This document shows, one piece after another, positions 36,046-46,775 of a DNA stretch of 64,000 bases; positions within the stretch are counted from its first letter, which is position 1, and every line of letters begins with the position of its first letter. A model generated the notes under the pieces. That model was not told where the DNA came from. It ran no database searches and was given only the letters and a program-made list of their open reading frames with translations. The translations under genes were made by a program, and so were the position numbers. The DNA is from Lepturacanthus savala (taxonomy: Eukaryota; Chordata; Actinopteri; Scombriformes; Trichiuridae). The DNA is taken from assembly GCA_030544235.1 (NCBI GenBank), contig CM060478.1:2076227-2140226 (forward strand), in the 5' to 3' direction.

Positions 36046-37999
36046 GTCTCCTAATGGGACCCCATTAGGTTGTATACACTCTGAATTTTCCATATTGTTG
36101 CTATATAGCAACAAATCTTTTTCAGCCCATAAGAACTAGATGGTGGGGTCTGACTTCTAGTTTTTCATGTCAAGGACCCTTGAGAAAAGTTTGAGAACCA
36201 CTGGTCTAAACGTTTGTAAAATGTAAATCCAGTGTCAAACCCCAGGAAGACCAGCTATTGTCATATTAGCTAAAAGGGAATCCTAATAAACTTATAAACT
36301 CAAATTTGGTGGAAAAAATGTTAGCAAAGGCCCCCTGAAATTTGCATTGTGCAAAATATATCTATGCATTTTCTGTCGTACCCCACCTGATAGGATTTTT
36401 GTAACAGGAAGTGGCCATGATCGAAAACTAATAAATGACCGACTCGGTACATGAAGTAATATGCCAGTAAATGCCCGTATTTATTAAATTTTCCATTTAC
36501 TTAATGAATTAAGTCCAGGTTCGGGTTGGACTGGCCCAGTCCCGGTCTGTCGGCCAGGAACCCCGGTGTTGTCAGCACCTTTACTGGCACAGATCAGCTC
36601 ATGGCTCCTCACTGTGGAGAACTGCCCTTGGAAATCTAAAGTGGCTGATGAGCCAGTTGTCATCATGTGCCAGTAGATCCTCTCTGTCTCTGAACACATG
36701 CTCTCTTCTTATTGCACCATTTGCAAAATGTCATCTAATGCTGCTAAAGCAGCCATAGTTTTTAATGGTATTTTCTGCACCTGATGCCCCTCTAATTGCA
36801 GACATGTGGGTGTGCTAATTGTTTATTGGTGCTAATTGTTGTCTGATGTGCATATCTGCACTCACAAGTACTAAAAGTTTTCCCAGCATCACCTCTAGGT
36901 GTTGCCAAAGCATCAATATCTGTAGAAATGTGCGTACGCTGGCCATGAATTTGGCGTGAGGCACCACACGTTTCCATGGTCATTTCACTATTGATGCATC
37001 AGAACGGAAACTCTTTGCATACGCTGGCTCTTTGCCTGGTTTAAGAAGAGCAATAATTTTCCAGATTTTGGGATGGTTTTCATCAACATGCATTTATTCA
37101 TCAGCTCAAGGATCCATCCCCATGTCAGCGGTCCAGAGTGCTTCATTTCTCTTCCATTCGGATGTTATCCATGTCACGTCTGCTTCCACCAGACAGCTCT
37201 GTGTGTTGTCGATGTGTTCCCCATGTTATTTTATTCTGTTTTTATTTATTAGGTGTTTATGCTGCCTTCATGTGGTATGGGAAAGATGATCCTTTCCACT
37301 TGAGATGGAAATTACGTGTGTTTTAGTTGTTGTATGTGAGGTAAAAACATGGCGGATTCAGGCAGCTAATGTTAGCTAGCATCTTGGGAGCTCGTGAGAG
37401 GTAAAACCAAACAATAACAGTATTTTTAAAAGTGTAAATTATTAAAGTTACATATGCCACAGCCTTATGTAGCTGCACACTAACAAACTAACAAACTAAA
37501 AGCAGCAGAGAATGTTTAACAGAATGCGATGCTGACCATTCTGGACACTACTGCTGCTCTCCACCATGTTAAAAGGTCAAAGTTTATCTCAATCATTTAC
37601 AATTTTGATGTTGTTCTTTGGTATTTATGATAATTAACATAGGATGTGAAGGCACAATTAGCATTCCCCTCCTTCTGTACCAGTTCATTTTCATTCAAGC
37701 TTGCTAGCCCTTGTGTTTCCTCTGTACTTTCCTATCTGTTGCTGAATTGTCCTGCCTGGACTTTAGATTCTACCTGTACTGTTCCCTATGTCTGGACTGT
37801 TCTTCTGTGTCCTGACCCTTTAAGTCCTTCAAGGCTGAATGACTTGTCCTGTGGTTTAGGAGTCTTGGTTGTTTTCCTATTAAAGAGGAACTGGTGTGCA
37901 AATTGGTTGGTAGTGGTGGTACACCATTGATGTGTTGGGGTTGTTAGGTCATTGCTGATTTCTCTACAAATCAATGGTCTCCTCCAGGTTTTACCTGTG

Positions 38000-38760
38000 A
38001 GTGTCGCCTATTTCGGTGATGTTTTCAGGTTCAAAATGTTCAGATTCCTAGATCTGTTGGTATTACTGAATGCTGTGAGCAGAGAGGCCTGGGATGTATT
38101 GAAGGTGGCAGCCTTTTGAGATGTTCTTCTAGACTGTTTGGTGGATAAATCTTTGGGTTAAGGAGATGAGAGATCATCCTCTTGAGATCTTGTGAGAGAT
38201 CAGTGTTTGGTACTTGGTTCCAGGACCAACATCTTCCTTTATCCAGTGATTTTTATGGCTGGCAAACACAAAATCAGGGTTGTAGCCTACTCACCTGAAG
38301 GACGATGGTTGTCTGACATCATAGATCAGAAGTATAGTTGTTAAATAGTAGTTGACTATTTTCACTCTGTGCTGTGGCTTTTAAAATCTCCAATTACAAT
38401 CTTTGCTTTTCCAGTTGATGGCATTTCAGGCATTTCCTTTTGTCAAGCGTTAAGGGTTTAATGTTATTTTTATCGCAGTTTCATAGCTGTTGATTCTGGG
38501 ATTTTCCCTTTTTTTTGCCAGCATGATATTTCTGTGTTTCCTATGGGGTCTTTCTATGAGAGGGCGGTCATACCTTCCACTCATGGGTGCAGATTTGTAG
38601 GTCCATGGTGGGTTTCTTGTAGGCGAGAATTAGGCACAAAGTGTGATTTTTCTGGTAGGTATTGTGATTTTGATTTAATTCACGATTCCGTTTCTCATCC
38701 TGATGAAGCCATTTTAGAAATTGATGACCAACGTCGCTTCTGATTGGTGATAGTTGATAA
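38000..38760 (-). mobile_element. Possible degenerate LINE (endonuclease region)
   Basis: On the minus strand, broken frames give 'KAKIVIGDFKSH' near 38400-38440 and 'YNPDFVFASHKNHW' near 38240-38290. These resemble the GDFNxH and PDFVFAS boxes of APE-type LINE endonucleases and are in the expected order. A 91-codon frame (38568-38843) upstream on the same strand may be its start. Stops are frequent and the family is not certain. Confidence 0.45.
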
Positions 38761-39314
38761 AACAAAACCTGGGTTAGGCAAACTTTGACAATATCAAGAT
38801 GACACTGCCTGAAACTGCGTTTTTTGATCTTTATTGCAGACAATCTTTCAGAATTAGGTGATATTAGGTGTCAGTACTGGCTTTATAGGCAGGTGTTCGC
38901 CTCTCTTCCTGCTCCGGACTACTGGAAATGACTTGTCTAGAAACCTGGTTAAGTGTTGAATTTGAAACAGTGAAGTAAGAATTACTTGAATTGATGACGA
39001 CGCGTATTACTGGAACATAACTGCATCAAACCTTCATGACTAAAAAGCCGACAAGTGATTTATCACATCGCCTGAACATGTATGTGAGTGGTATTTCCGG
39101 CATGTTTCACACAACATTGGTTGAAGACCCAAGACGTTTTTAGACTAAAATATATTAACACATATGAAAGTATACATTATTAAAATGAAGTTGTGTATGT
39201 ATTATGCTATATGGCTGCCTCTCTGTGTCCCTGAAGCTGTCACAAACTGGATCTTAATTTATCAGAACAACAAGCTGAGCAAACGTTAGCATTAGCGTAA
39301 CATCAAGGGCTGAT

Positions 39315-39405
39315 TGCTTTGTAGAGGAGGAGACATCTGCAGGCAGTAAACACCTCGTCTGGATCTTAAACCATTAGAGACAGAAGCTAAACTAATTCTA
39401 ACAAC
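39315..39405 (-). repeat. Inverse match of the 21070-21165 repeat
   Basis: The segment reads AGGAGGAGACATCTGCAGGC and then GTCTGGATCTTAAACCATTA, the reverse complement of the copy in intron 1. Its limits are uncertain. Confidence 0.5.
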
Positions 39406-39854
39406 AGCTCAACACAACTGGACTTCCTGAGTCTGCCTGAGAAACACATGAGGTTTAACCAAAAACGGATTCATTCATTGTTTTGGAGGGAACGTCCTCT
39501 GAGGATAAATCAACTCAATGGTCATTATTTTAGACTTGAAGATGAAGATGGTTTTGGCTTTTTTAGTTCCTGCATGTGACAGCTGAGCCAATTACAGCGT
39601 AGAATGACATCAGAGCTCATCAAATGGAAATAGATTCTTCAGGAAGTCACACTAGTGTGTATAATGTGAGTTTTTCATTTTTCTTTTTAAGATTTGTACA
39701 AAGATGTAATTTTTTCGCGCATCATAATTATGCGGAACACAAGACACATGATGCAATTAAAAATAAAAATAGAAACGTTACTTTTGCTTAAATTAAAGCT
39801 GGAAATGAAGCTTTGATGAACCCCACATCAAAAGGACTGATGTCTGATATTATA

Positions 39855-40120
39855 GTAGGGCTGCAGCTAATGATGGTCAATTAATCCATTAATTAGTTGT
39901 TTGGTTCATAAAATGTCGATCATTGTTTCCAAAAGATAAAGATTCAACCTAAAATGTCTTTTTTTGTCCACAACCCAAATATCATCAGTTTATTATTATA
40001 GAAGAATAAAGAAACCAGGAAATAATCAGAAAAGAGAAGCTGGAACCAGAGAATTTGATTAATTAATGACCAAAATATTTGGTGATTAGTGCAATAGTTG
40101 ACAACTAATTGGTACAGTTG
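39855..40120 (+). repeat. 'TAATCGATTAAT' interspersed repeat
   Basis: This is a full-length but diverged copy: 'GGGCTGCAGCTAATGATGG', TTGTTTGGTTCATAAAATG, TTTTTGTCCACAACCCAAAT, 'AGAGAAGCTGGAACCAGAGA', and a final ATAGTTGACAACTAATTGG. Confidence 0.8.
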
Positions 40121-41406
40121 GTTAAACATTGAGTATCTTGAATTTAGTCAATTTAATCTTTTTCTAAAAAATGTTAGTCTGTTTTCTTAAAATAAGACCA
40201 AATTGACCCAAATCAGGAAAGAAAACCTTGAAATAAACTCAATTATCTGCCAGTGGAACAAATTAATTCCACTCAATGTTGAACTAATTGAACCAAACCA
40301 TATATTTTAGTTTTTGCAGTGAACCACTGTTCTTAGTGTTATAGAATGGTGTCTCTTCCTTAACGAAGTATTTTAACCAGTTCAGAGTTATACAACCACT
40401 GAAACTAAGAATCCCAGAATGCATTTTGCACTAACAATGGTGGAGATTAAGCTGTATTTATCCTAATAACACCTGATTGAGAAGAGAAGATGTGTCTTTT
40501 CCAGATTGTGAGATGTGTATTTTTGTTAACTAAGGTGTTGTTACCTTGAGTTAACGTGTACAAGATTTGCATTTAATCCGTGTTCAACAGAAACTGATTG
40601 TAAAACAGAACCTTTTCTGTTTTCTGCTCTGAAAATACACTAGAATCTCTTGTGCTGTATGTGAAGCAGATAGAAACTAACGATAGCAGCGAAACGAGCG
40701 TCTTTAACCAGCCTCAGTGATAAATGACTGAAAATTGCTGCCAGCTGAGATGACATCATAGCATTTAGGATGTGATGGAATTTGCATAGTGTGCTAGAAA
40801 GCGTGTGCTTGTGTGCACATACGTCTGGAACAAAGGGACATTTAAAGGTTTGTGCTACATACACAAACCACCCAGCGACCTGTCAACATGCACTAAAATA
40901 AAAAGAAAAGTTGGCTCAAGTCAAAACTTTAAGGCAACAAACAAACCTGCTATTTATGCAAATTCTCGAGCTAATGTTAGCGGCTAACTGCTGCAGCTCT
41001 GCTAGCTCTGCTAGCTGCTAACTGCTAAGGACTGAAAAGCTTTGTGTGAAAATGTGCAGGTGGCTTTCTCCATTACAACTCATTATATAATTCCCTTCTC
41101 ATTTAATGTTAAAATAAATAAATTAAACGTTTAAAACTTACCTACGCAGCAGCGAAGCCACAATGAGACTTGAATTGAAAAATGCCAAATCGGAAAGTTG
41201 GATCTCCTGCGTTTCACAGCAAAGAAAAAAAGAGTTATCCCTTGTATTGAACAACAAATTAAGGATTAACTCATTAAATTAACTATCCTGCTTTGTTGCG
41301 CCAACTTACATTATTACTTTAAATGTCAATAATTAATATTTTCTAGTTTTATTAATATAAATTACTGGTTTAGGCCAAAAAATACACATTGTTTTTTTGC
41401 ATTGAG

Positions 41407-41911
41407 TCTGAATTTGAGCAACTATTCTATTGGGTTTGTATTCAACTAAATGATCATGAGTATTATTAGTAAAGACTGCATTTGGACTTCTTATGTTGTC
41501 AGTGTCGTTGATGCTATGCTTCTCTCATATTAATGAGGAGTGGCTAGAATACATGCAGCTGGATATAAGAACCACACATCTGTAAACCAGCGCTTTCAAG
41601 CTGTTATTTGACACAATGGGACATTTAACGTTTGAGCAGAGACCTGTCATCAACATGTCTGAATTTAAGCCTCTATTCAGTTGGGTTTATGTTCAGCTAA
41701 ATGATTATGAGTATTATTAGTAAAGACTTAGGTTGGACTTGTAGATGTTGTTGAATCAGTAGGAGCATTAGAGAAAAGATGTTGGGTGTACGGCGGGCCG
41801 GGAAATAGACTTTTCTGGATGCTGTGCTGCACTCGTATTAATGAGGAGTGGCTAGAACACATGCAGCTGGACATAAGAACAACACATCTGTAAACTGGCG
41901 TTTCCAGCTGC
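41407..41911. repeat. Two-copy tandem duplication (offset about 250 bp)
   Basis: Copy 1 (41407-41603) and copy 2 (41658-41911) share 'GAATTT(G/A)AGC', 'TATTGGGTTT', 'GAGTATTATTAGTAAAGACT', 'TATTAATGAGGAGTGGCTAG', 'CATGCAGCTGGA(T/C)ATAAGAAC' and 'CACATCTGTAAAC'. The second copy carries about 50 extra bp near 41755-41805. No coding content. Confidence 0.85.
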
Positions 41912-42244
41912 CACGGTCTGGTTGTTTGGTCTGCACCAGTTCCATCGACAGCTGTCACACCAGCCTAAACAAACCCACGTCAGCCGGGCAAACCAGTCGG
42001 AGTTCCCTTCGTTTAAAACAGAGATGATGTGTGACAGTCAATTCAACACAGTCGTGTGATTTAAGCCTTCCTCATGCTTTTATCTGCATTGAAAAATGGT
42101 TGGATAAAATGGAGTTGCGGTATAGCTCTGGAAAATGATGTTTTTTTTCTGATTTTATTACTTATAGGTCTGTTTGGGCAAAAGGAACATTTTTGTTTGA
42201 GTCTATAAACTGACATTTCCCCAAAATTCTAAATAATAATAATA

Positions 42245-42795
42245 TCATTTATTCCACTCCTGGTACGTCTTTAAGCAGAATGAGGTGTGCATGTGTCACT
42301 GGAATGGAAATGGAATGGCTGGAATACGTGTAGAGATGCTGATTTCAGTGAAAGCAAGTCCAGTGTCTTTGAAAATGACTGAAAATCTGCTAAAAACTAC
42401 TGAAAATTACAATCGTCACCCTGTGAACTCTTTTTACTGAAAACTGACTGAATATTACTGAAAATCCACTGAAAAACTACTGAATATCTGCTGAATATCT
42501 CATGAAATTTAATAAAAATCTACTGAAAGTTACTAATAATTAATGAAAATCTACTGACACTGACTGAAAACTACTTAAATTTTATGAAAATCTACTGAAA
42601 CTTATTGAAAGTTACTGAAAATCTACTGATCCCAGGTTTCATGCATCTTGTCATGCTCTCCAGTCTTTACCATTGTTCTTGGTGACTTTATTCCACTCCT
42701 GGTTCCTCTTTAAGCAGAATGAGGTGTTCATGTGTTGGAATTCAACAGACGCTGGAATGGAATGGCTGGAATAAATGTAGAGATGCCGATTTCTC
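42245..42795. repeat. Direct repeats flanking a 'TACTGAAAATC' array
   Basis: 'ATTCCACTCCTGGT', 'TCTTTAAGCAGAATGAGGTG' and 'GGAATGGCTGGAATA' occur at 42245-42350 and again at 42688-42795. Between them, 42370-42628 is an irregular array of 11-12 bp units around TACTGAAAATC. The second direct repeat ends only about 150 bp before exon 3. A fragment with 'GAATGGAATGGCTGGAATAC' also occurs at 49691-49711. Confidence 0.8.
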
Positions 42796-42943
42796 ATTTT
42801 TTTCCAGAGCTGTATATCCATAGCTGCATCTCTTTGCCTGTGTTTTTGTTCGTGTGACCTCTCGCCATCATCACTCATTCTCCATCTGTCTCTCCTTCCT
42901 CTCCTTCTTTTTCTTTTCCTCTGTCTGGGTTTCTGCTTCGTAG

Positions 42944-43271
42944 CCAACTGCTTCCCTCAGTGCCAGAACGGAGGAATGTGCCTCAGGCCTCAGCTCTGCG
43001 TCTGCAAGCCCGGCTCCAACGGGAAGGCATGCGAACAGAAGACGGTGCCCGTGCAACCCTTCCCGGCGCCGCCCGGGAGAGGAACCACCAACACCGGCCA
43101 CACCACGGGCCACAACGTGGTCCCTCAGAGACCCATACCTCAGCAGGTGCCTCCCAATGGTCACTCGGCCGCCCCAGCCCCAGCGAACAACATGGGCCAG
43201 ATGAAGCTAACGGTGAAGCCAGCCCCCCAGCTCGTTCGACCACATTACATCCAGCAGCACATCCAGCAGCA
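42944..43271 (+). CDS. ltbp1: ltbp1 coding exon 3 (first EGF-like domain and Pro-rich linker)
   Basis: This 328-nt exon starts after a long pyrimidine tract ending in CGTAG and ends before a GTGAGT donor at 43272. It encodes the rest of residue 153 to residue 261, plus two bases of codon 262. Residues 155-182 form a non-calcium EGF-like domain with six cysteines (C155, C159, C165, C171, C173, C182) in the pattern CxxxCxNGGxCxxPxxCxCxxGxxGxxC. Segments such as QNGGMCLRPQLCVCKPG are identical to human LTBP1. The EGF domain is followed by a low-complexity linker rich in Pro, Thr, His and Gln. Near its end, QMKLTVKPAP resembles human QMTLTLKPKP, and the exon closes with HIQQQ. The in-frame TGA just after the exon is created by the donor and is not used. 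Function from the family: N-terminal matrix-anchoring part of the protein. The downstream exons are outside the window. Confidence 0.95.
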
Positions 43272-43311
43272 GTGAGTACCCCGCTTCCATTGGCTTTTTT
43301 GTTTGTCCACG

Positions 43312-43437
43312 CCAGGGGTCACCAATCCTGGTCCTGGAGGGCCAGTGTGGGTTCTAACCAAGCAGTAACACACCTGCTTCTACTAATCAACCACTAGAGA
43401 CACACTGGCCTCCAGGACCAGGATTGGTGACCCCTGG
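43312..43437. mobile_element. 126-bp hairpin element with near-perfect terminal inverted repeats
   Basis: The first 29 bases (43312-43340, starting CCAGGGGTCACCAATCCTGG) are the exact reverse complement of the last 29 (43409-43437). The match continues for about 8 more bases (CCAGTGTG/CACACTGG) after a one-base offset. The unpaired centre is about 50 bp. Size and symmetry fit a short MITE-like DNA element. It starts 40 bp after the exon 3 donor. Confidence 0.85.
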
Positions 43438-43639
43438 TCCGTGCGGTCTCCTCGGCATAGGCGGATATCCTGCCTTCCACAAAGTTTTCCCCCTCAGTCT
43501 TTTCTAAGTCTCTTCTAAACACAAAAAATAATTTTGAATAATAGAAAATGTTAAATAAATGCACCCCACACAAACAGGTTTCCTAATTCATTCAACATTC
43601 TCTCAAGAAGTGAACTGGTCCTTCCTTCAACCCATTGCA

Positions 43640-43868
43640 CTACTGTATATGCTATTAATTATATTATATTCCAATCATCCATCATAATTGCATTTGTAAA
43701 TCCTTATATTGTCTGTACATAACCTATTTATAGTCTGTATATATATATATATCGTCTGTATATAACATACCATAGTTATTTAAATTACTACAGATGCTAT
43801 CTGCATTTTGTTGCTTGGTATTTGTGACATATGCATTGACAATAAAGTTGAATCTAATCTAATCTTAC
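43640..43868 (+). mobile_element. Rex1/CR1-like LINE 3' end
   Basis: It contains 'CATTGCACTACTGTATATGC', 'GTCTGTACATAACCTATTTA', a short TA run and 'GCATTGACAATAAAGTTGAA', ending in TCTAATCTAATCTT. This is the usual wording of the 3' UTR of Rex1-type LINEs. Confidence 0.65.
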
Positions 43869-43884
43869 AGCAAAATTTGGACAG

Positions 43885-44120
43885 TAAGCTAGTAGCTAGC
43901 TACGCCAGTAAGTCATTTATCCACTTGATCAACATTTGACCCATGAAATGATCAGCCCATTTTTTACCAGCTGGTTGAAATCAGACCTGATGATCCTTAA
44001 CGAGCTCTAATGATGGAAGTTACCATAGCGACAGCGGGGAGGGAGGAGGGATATATATATATTTATTTATTTTTGTTCATGTCCCCTCCAGATATTGTTC
44101 CCTGAAAATGTACGACTTGT
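43885..44120 (-). repeat. Interspersed repeat, minus copy
   Basis: This is the reverse complement of the 20000-20480 repeat: 'GCTAGCTACGCCAGTAAGTC', 'TTTTTACCAGCTGGTTGAAATC', 'GATGGAAGTTACCATAGCGA' and 'CATGTCCCCTCCAGATATTG'. It abuts the preceding LINE tail. Confidence 0.75.
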
Positions 44121-44261
44121 ACAAATGTACAATGTACAAAAAAATTTACAAAAACTACAAAAAAACATCACTCACCTCCTAAAAACTCAATTCATTCGCA
44201 GAGATTGTTGTTCACACGTCACATGAACAGAAATAACGTCAGCCTGAGGTCTGATATTGTA

Positions 44262-44520
44262 GTCGAGCTGCAACTAATGATTATTTTGATGGTCAATTAG
44301 CCTAGATATGATCAAAACAATTAACCAATTAGTGGTTTAGTGTAAAATTTCAATCACGGTTTCCCAAAAACGAAGATTGAACCCAAAGATCATCAGTTTA
44401 CTATAAGAGACGACTAAAGAAACCAGAAATGAGTCAGAGAAGAGAAGCTGGAATCAAAGAATTTGTACATTTTCTTCTTAAAAATGATTCAATCAACCAA
44501 TAGTTGATAATCATCCAACA
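44262..44520 (+). repeat. 'TAATCGATTAAT' interspersed repeat
   Basis: 'GAGCTGCAACTAATGATTAT', 'ACCCAAAGATCATCAGTTTA', 'GAGAAGAGAAGCTGGAATCA' and a short 'CAATAGTTGATAATC' end identify this copy. Part of the middle is deleted. Confidence 0.75.
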
Positions 44521-45639
44521 GCAGTGAATATTCCACTTTAATTGCCGTTTATTTGTCTTCAGAGATGTTGTTAGAGCCTCGACTTAACCTCGTTTAGGAC
44601 CTGGGCTTAATCAAGCGCTACAAAAACTACAAAAAGACATCACTCACCTAAAAACGCAATTCATTCCCGACATTTAGTTGTTTTGACTTGCATTCCTGGA
44701 GAAAAACAACTGTCATAATGAATAATTGGTTTGTTTTTTTGCCATGTGGCAATATTGGAGGATCAGAATTCTTCATAAATTTGATGTGGGTTCCAGGCGA
44801 TCAGTCATTAGCATAAGGAAACGCTCAAATACAAACAGTCTGGTTTAGATTAAAATTAAACAAAAAAACAAAGCTGTTGTGGCTGTCAGGCGTCGTATGA
44901 AGAAGACTTTACACTTGTGTGCAGATACAGAACTCACTGATCTGATGCAGGAAAATCAATGAAATGTGGTGGAATCGTTTGTTTTATACTTAACCCAAAC
45001 CTTCCTGAACCATTAGTTACTGCAGGGTCGTCCCCATGATTCCAGACTCCTATGTTCCCTACATTATTACAGCATGCACCTGGAATCATGATAAAGCATC
45101 CGAACTTTCCTAGATCTATATTACTTTAAATGGAAACCTGAGAAAGATCTGTAACCCAACGCTGTATTCACTTAATATGACGTGGGCTGACTGGGGATGG
45201 TTGAAATGATATATGCTGAACAGTTTGTTCTGAAGACACTTCACTTTGGGCTTTTACACCACTATTTTTATTATTTGGTCCACATTAGGTAATAAAATGT
45301 TCACTAATTAGCATATAGATTCCAACGTGGTCCACTTTCACACCTGCAAATGAACCAAAATTGATCCAATTGACTTTTTTGTCAATTTTTCAGTAGAAAT
45401 AAGCAGCAATTCTGTCTCATTGTTTTAGACAGAGGAGAGGTGCTGTTTCCATGAATAAATGAGGTCATATGGGATTAACATTGTTCCAGAGACCCACGAA
45501 CTTTGTGTTTTCACCAGAGGGACCACGCCAAAGTTTGCATTTGATGCAGATTCATGTGGACCAGGACCACCTTTTCTTGGAGGTGTCTTGATTTAGTGCA
45601 ACTGATGTTTTAAATCAACAAAAACAAAGTAAACTAAAC

Positions 45640-46240
45640 ACAATATATTAGATTTACACATTAGATAGACCTTAGATTTATCTTATCTGAGGCAACATAC
45701 AATAGAAGTAAGTTATATTCACTCAGAGGTAACGTATAGAAGCATGAAAACAGAACCCTGGATCTGAAAATGCTAGTATGGGATACTGTTGCATACACTT
45801 TATGCACCACCAAGTCAATCTGGCAATAAAAAATGCAAATCACCAATTCTACAGCAATGCCAATAAATCATCAATACACACAGCATAATATAGAGCCATA
45901 AATGTCCAAAAAATTCCAATCTAAGATTTTGTGAGTGAATCTGTAATATATAACAAACTACAGCTGCAGATATGTGCAGCATCTGTTGGTGTTTAACTGA
46001 GTTTACCATCCAGACGACGCCTGTCATACTCAAGTACTGAAGCTTTCTCTTGGTTCTTCACTTGGACTATTTCAGCGTATTAGGAGCAGTGCCAAGTATA
46101 AAACCAGCCCGCTCCATCAGCTTCTTAATCCTATTTCTATGATCAAGTGTAATGCTATTACCCTGGCAGCATACCACAGCATAAAGCAGCCACTGACCAT
46201 GGTGATTTGACCTGTAACTTCAAACAGTCCATCTCAAAAC
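45640..46240 (-). mobile_element. Rex1/CR1-like LINE C-terminal and 3' remnant
   Basis: On the minus strand near 46070-46150 the reading 'HRNRIKKLMERAGFILGTAPNTLK' (split here for clarity as HRNRIKKLMERAG then FILGTAPNTLK) resembles the C-terminal part of Rex1/CR1 ORF2 (RLxRIIRRAGSVLG...). The wording 'SPWSVAALCCGMLPG' precedes it, as in those proteins. Further on, the strand runs into an AATCTAAGGTCTATCTAATG tail at about 45650. Frames are broken throughout. Confidence 0.55.
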
Positions 46241-46528
46241 AGGGTTTCAGGACCTTTTTTGGATCATATATTGGTGTTATTTGCTTTCAGATTAAATCTA
46301 CCACCGCCAAATGCCAAATGCCATCTTAGTGATCCCTATACCCATGTTATATTCATTTAAATGATCATGAGTAGTTCTACTTCTATAATATTTTTATATT
46401 AACACACCCACACCTGATTTTGCAGTTCTCTATTGGGAGTTTTAGCCTCGTTTGGTTATATGACCTGAAACATCACAGTTTTGTCCTCTGATTCAGCATC
46501 AGAGAAGTTGATGCCTACATCAACTTCT

Positions 46529-46775
46529 CATCTTCTATACCTGCTTATTCCTCATTAGGGTCGCAGGGGTCTGCTGGAGCCAATCCCAGCTCAATTTAGA
46601 GTCGCCAATCAATTGTGGACTGTGGGAGGAAGCCGGAGTACCCGGTGAAAACCCACACAGACACAGGGAGAACATGCAAACTCCACACAGAAAGGTCCCA
46701 GACCCAGGACCAAGGAGGTCTTGAACCTGCGACCTTCTTGCTGTGAGGCAACAGCGCTAATTGCCCGCTACATTA
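46529..46775 (+). repeat. Common teleost repeat ('GGAGGAAGCCGGAGTACCCGG')
   Basis: The segment contains 'CTCATTAGGGTCGCAGGGGT', 'GGAGCCAATCCCAGCT', 'GACTGTGGGAGGAAGCCGGA', 'AGGGAGAACATGCAAACTCC' and 'CTTGCTGTGAGGCAACAGCG'. These are the successive phrases of a very abundant fish interspersed repeat. The usual central part between 'CCAGCT' and 'AATTTAGAG' is deleted. Confidence 0.8.

Larger units (their letters stand above)
23815..42943 (+). other. ltbp1 intron 2 (19,129 bp)
   Basis: The intron is bounded by GTAAGT and CGTAG. Besides the separately listed repeats I see nothing recognisable in 25920-27480, 28350-28590, 29240-31700, 32350-32480, 33300-34740, 35000-35520, 36050-38000, 38860-39310 and 40130-41400. 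Two stretches (32480-33290 and 34740-34990) are less AT-rich and appear non-repetitive. They are reported as possible regulatory sequence. The 167-codon open frame starting at 27840 has no family resemblance and begins inside a repeat-like end. Confidence 0.8.

Noticed and set aside
42871..43243. Minus-strand frames of 86-97 codons over exon 3
   Set aside because: These are shadows of the coding exon and its pyrimidine tract.
42960..43397. A 145-codon frame across exon 3
   Set aside because: It is an out-of-frame shadow of exon 3 that runs into the adjacent hairpin element. The LTBP1 frame with its six EGF cysteines is the real one.
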